39,919 bases of DNA from the NCBI GenBank assembly GCA_964362645.1, contig CAYIFC010000001.1:1-39919 (forward strand), in the 5' to 3' direction. Origin of the DNA: CAYIFC01 sp964362645 (lineage in GTDB: Bacteria > Patescibacteriota > Minisyncoccia > Phycocordibacterales > JACOZG01). Both the position numbers and the translations under genes were made by a program. Under the pieces are notes generated by a model. That model searched no databases. It was not told the origin of the DNA and saw only the letters and a list, made by a program, of their open reading frames with translations. This document shows, one piece after another, positions 38,816-39,919 of this stretch (the first letter of the stretch is position 1; every line of letters begins with the position of its first letter).

Positions 38816-39919
38816 ATGATGAAATCGAAAAAATGGCTAATAATCGGTCTAATAGTTCTGGTGGTTGTAGTGGTTGGCGGAATTATTGTTAGCCAACACA
38901 ACGACAAAGATTATTCTGTTGTCACGGCCGAGCGTCGTGACTTATTAGAGCAAGTACGGATCGCCGGGCGCGTGGAGGCCGAGACTGTGGCTGAATTAGG
39001 GTTTGAAACTGGTGGGATCGTCCGGAGCGTTTCAGCTAAAGTTAATCAGAGTGTCTCGGCTGGTCAGCAACTAGCGGCTCTAAATCTCGGCACCTTGCCG
39101 GCCGAGCTCAAGTCAGCCCAAGCTGATCTGACTATCGCCAAAGCCGAGAGCGGTAATACTATCCTCAATCTTGAAGCAATCAGAGATAAACACGACACTC
39201 TTGTTGCCAGCGCTTATGCCAGCCTCTTATCTGAAGGCTTGGAGGCCGAACCACAAAGCGATGACCAAGCACAAACTCCACCAATCATTACTGGTCGCTA
39301 CATAGGTGCTGAAGGCAGGTACAAAGTACGAATTAAGCGTAAAGACACGGGTATGGAAGATTACGAACTTTTGACCTTCGAACTCGAGCGCACCGGTCCG
39401 ATTAAAGTTAGCGAAACTGGTGCAACAAAACTTGGAACTCGCGGACTCTTCATCAACTTTACCGACGATCTCGTTGACTACCAGGACACGATTTGGTACG
39501 TTACGATCCCCAATACCAAATCAACTTCTTATCTCGCCAATTACAATGCTTACCAAGAAGCCGTGCGTGAACGTGACCGAGCACTAGATGAAGCCGAGGC
39601 CGAGATTAGAACTCAATCAGCCGGCGCATCGATAAACAGCGCCAAATTAGCGCAAGCCGAGTCTGATGTGGAACGCATCCAAGCCCAAATAGCCGAAAGG
39701 ATTTTGCGGGCGCCTTTTGCTGGTACGGTTACGGCCGTCAATGTCGACCTCGGCGAAAGCGTGAGTGCTAACGAGACAGCCATTAGTCTTATTTCGCGCG
39801 GCGATCTAGGGATCGAAATCGATTTGCCCGAAATCGACAGTATCAAAGTTAAGGTTGGCGATAAGGCAAAAGTAACACTCGATGCCTTCGGAGTAGGTTT
39901 CCCTCTTTCGGCTCAAGTC
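38816..39919 (+). CDS. RND/ABC-type efflux periplasmic adaptor (HlyD family), partial
   Basis: The frame is open to the window end (at least 368 residues). An N-terminal helix (about residues 6-25) anchors it; AELGFETGGIVRSVSAKVNQSVSAGQQLAAL is the first lipoyl-like half, a coiled coil follows, and ERILRAPFAGTVTAVNVDLGESVSANETAISL is the second half, then the beta barrel. Inside the coiled coil, residues about 125-220 (TGRYIGAEGRYKVRIKRKDTG...LFINFTDD...WYVTIP) form a beta-rich insert not seen in standard adaptors. Starts at 38810, 38816 and 38819 are in frame. The pump itself should lie beyond the edge. Confidence 0.85.
   Translation, partial: MMKSKKWLIIGLIVLVVVVVGGIIVSQHNDKDYSVVTAERRDLLEQVRIAGRVEAETVAELGFETGGIVRSVSAKVNQSVSAGQQLAALNLGTLPAELKSAQADLTIAKAESGNTILNLEAIRDKHDTLVASAYASLLSEGLEAEPQSDDQAQTPPIITGRYIGAEGRYKVRIKRKDTGMEDYELLTFELERTGPIKVSETGATKLGTRGLFINFTDDLVDYQDTIWYVTIPNTKSTSYLANYNAYQEAVRERDRALDEAEAEIRTQSAGASINSAKLAQAESDVERIQAQIAERILRAPFAGTVTAVNVDLGESVSANETAISLISRGDLGIEIDLPEIDSIKVKVGDKAKVTLDAFGVGFPLSAQV

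Noticed and set aside
1..39919. Alternative genetic code with UGA as glycine
   Set aside because: TGA ends several genes at expected positions (ftsW, the KGG gene), so the standard bacterial code fits.
1..39919. CRISPR array or tRNA genes
   Set aside because: No regularly spaced repeats and no tRNA-like cloverleaf or GTTCRANNC T-loop context was recognised on reading.

Overview
The window looks like a chromosomal segment of a Patescibacteria (Candidate Phyla Radiation) bacterium. The evidence is the set of stripped-down housekeeping genes: an aspartyl-tRNA synthetase without its GAD insertion, a leucyl-tRNA synthetase without its CP1 editing domain and a short alanyl-tRNA synthetase. Further evidence is the presence of families typical of these genomes: a baseplate-J-like membrane protein beside a PilM-like ATPase, a sigma-region-4/HARE-HTH protein, and the N-terminal-type partner of a TraD/HerA ATPase. 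TGA is used as a stop, so the code is not the UGA=Gly code of Gracilibacteria/SR1. The exact lineage cannot be fixed from sequence reading alone.

Layout. 1-6941 (minus): aspS-scpA-scpB-dacA-mraY-ftsW-murG, a wall-synthesis, division and chromosome-segregation run with many overlaps. 7041-9683 (minus): an M23 peptidase, a small anchored protein and trpS. 9722-11155 (plus): a two-gene island with a PEP-CTERM protein and a lipoprotein broken by a 10-N gap. 11149-15611 (minus): a GAF histidine kinase, a 100-residue protein, an eight-helix membrane sensor-like protein, a DUF2156 acyltransferase-like protein and an EamA transporter. 15621-19251 (minus): grpE-dnaK-dnaJ. 19253-20560: two small unknown genes plus a 22-residue ORF in a structured transcript. 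20560-27017 (minus): pilM-like, baseplate-J-like, infA, rpmJ, rpsM, rpsK, rpsD, rpoA, rplQ, rplM, rpsI. 27027-33670 (minus): alaS, two small genes, mnmA, mltG, a TraD-N-like protein and a sigma-like regulator. 33745-38447: a small basic protein, leuS, a plus-strand small transcript, a cyclophilin, hpf and a type II NADH dehydrogenase-like gene. 38491-39919: a KGG stress-type small protein and a plus-strand efflux adaptor cut by the window end.

The most striking pattern is two different expression styles. Housekeeping transcription units (scpB, trpS, the histidine kinase, the membrane sensor, grpE, pilM, alaS, the TraD-N-like gene, leuS, hpf, ndh, probably the efflux adaptor) have a -10 box, often extended TGnTATAAT, ending only 6-11 nt before the start codon and no Shine-Dalgarno; they look leaderless. 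Most of the small accessory or unknown genes (M23 peptidase, PEP-CTERM protein, lipoprotein, 19307, 19757, the 20351 small ORF, 28750, 33837) instead have a purine-rich Shine-Dalgarno, a leader, and usually their own intrinsic terminator. Other notable points are repeat elements inserted in frame in leuS and a palindromic element inside grpE. Transcription starts, database homology and structures were not tested here.
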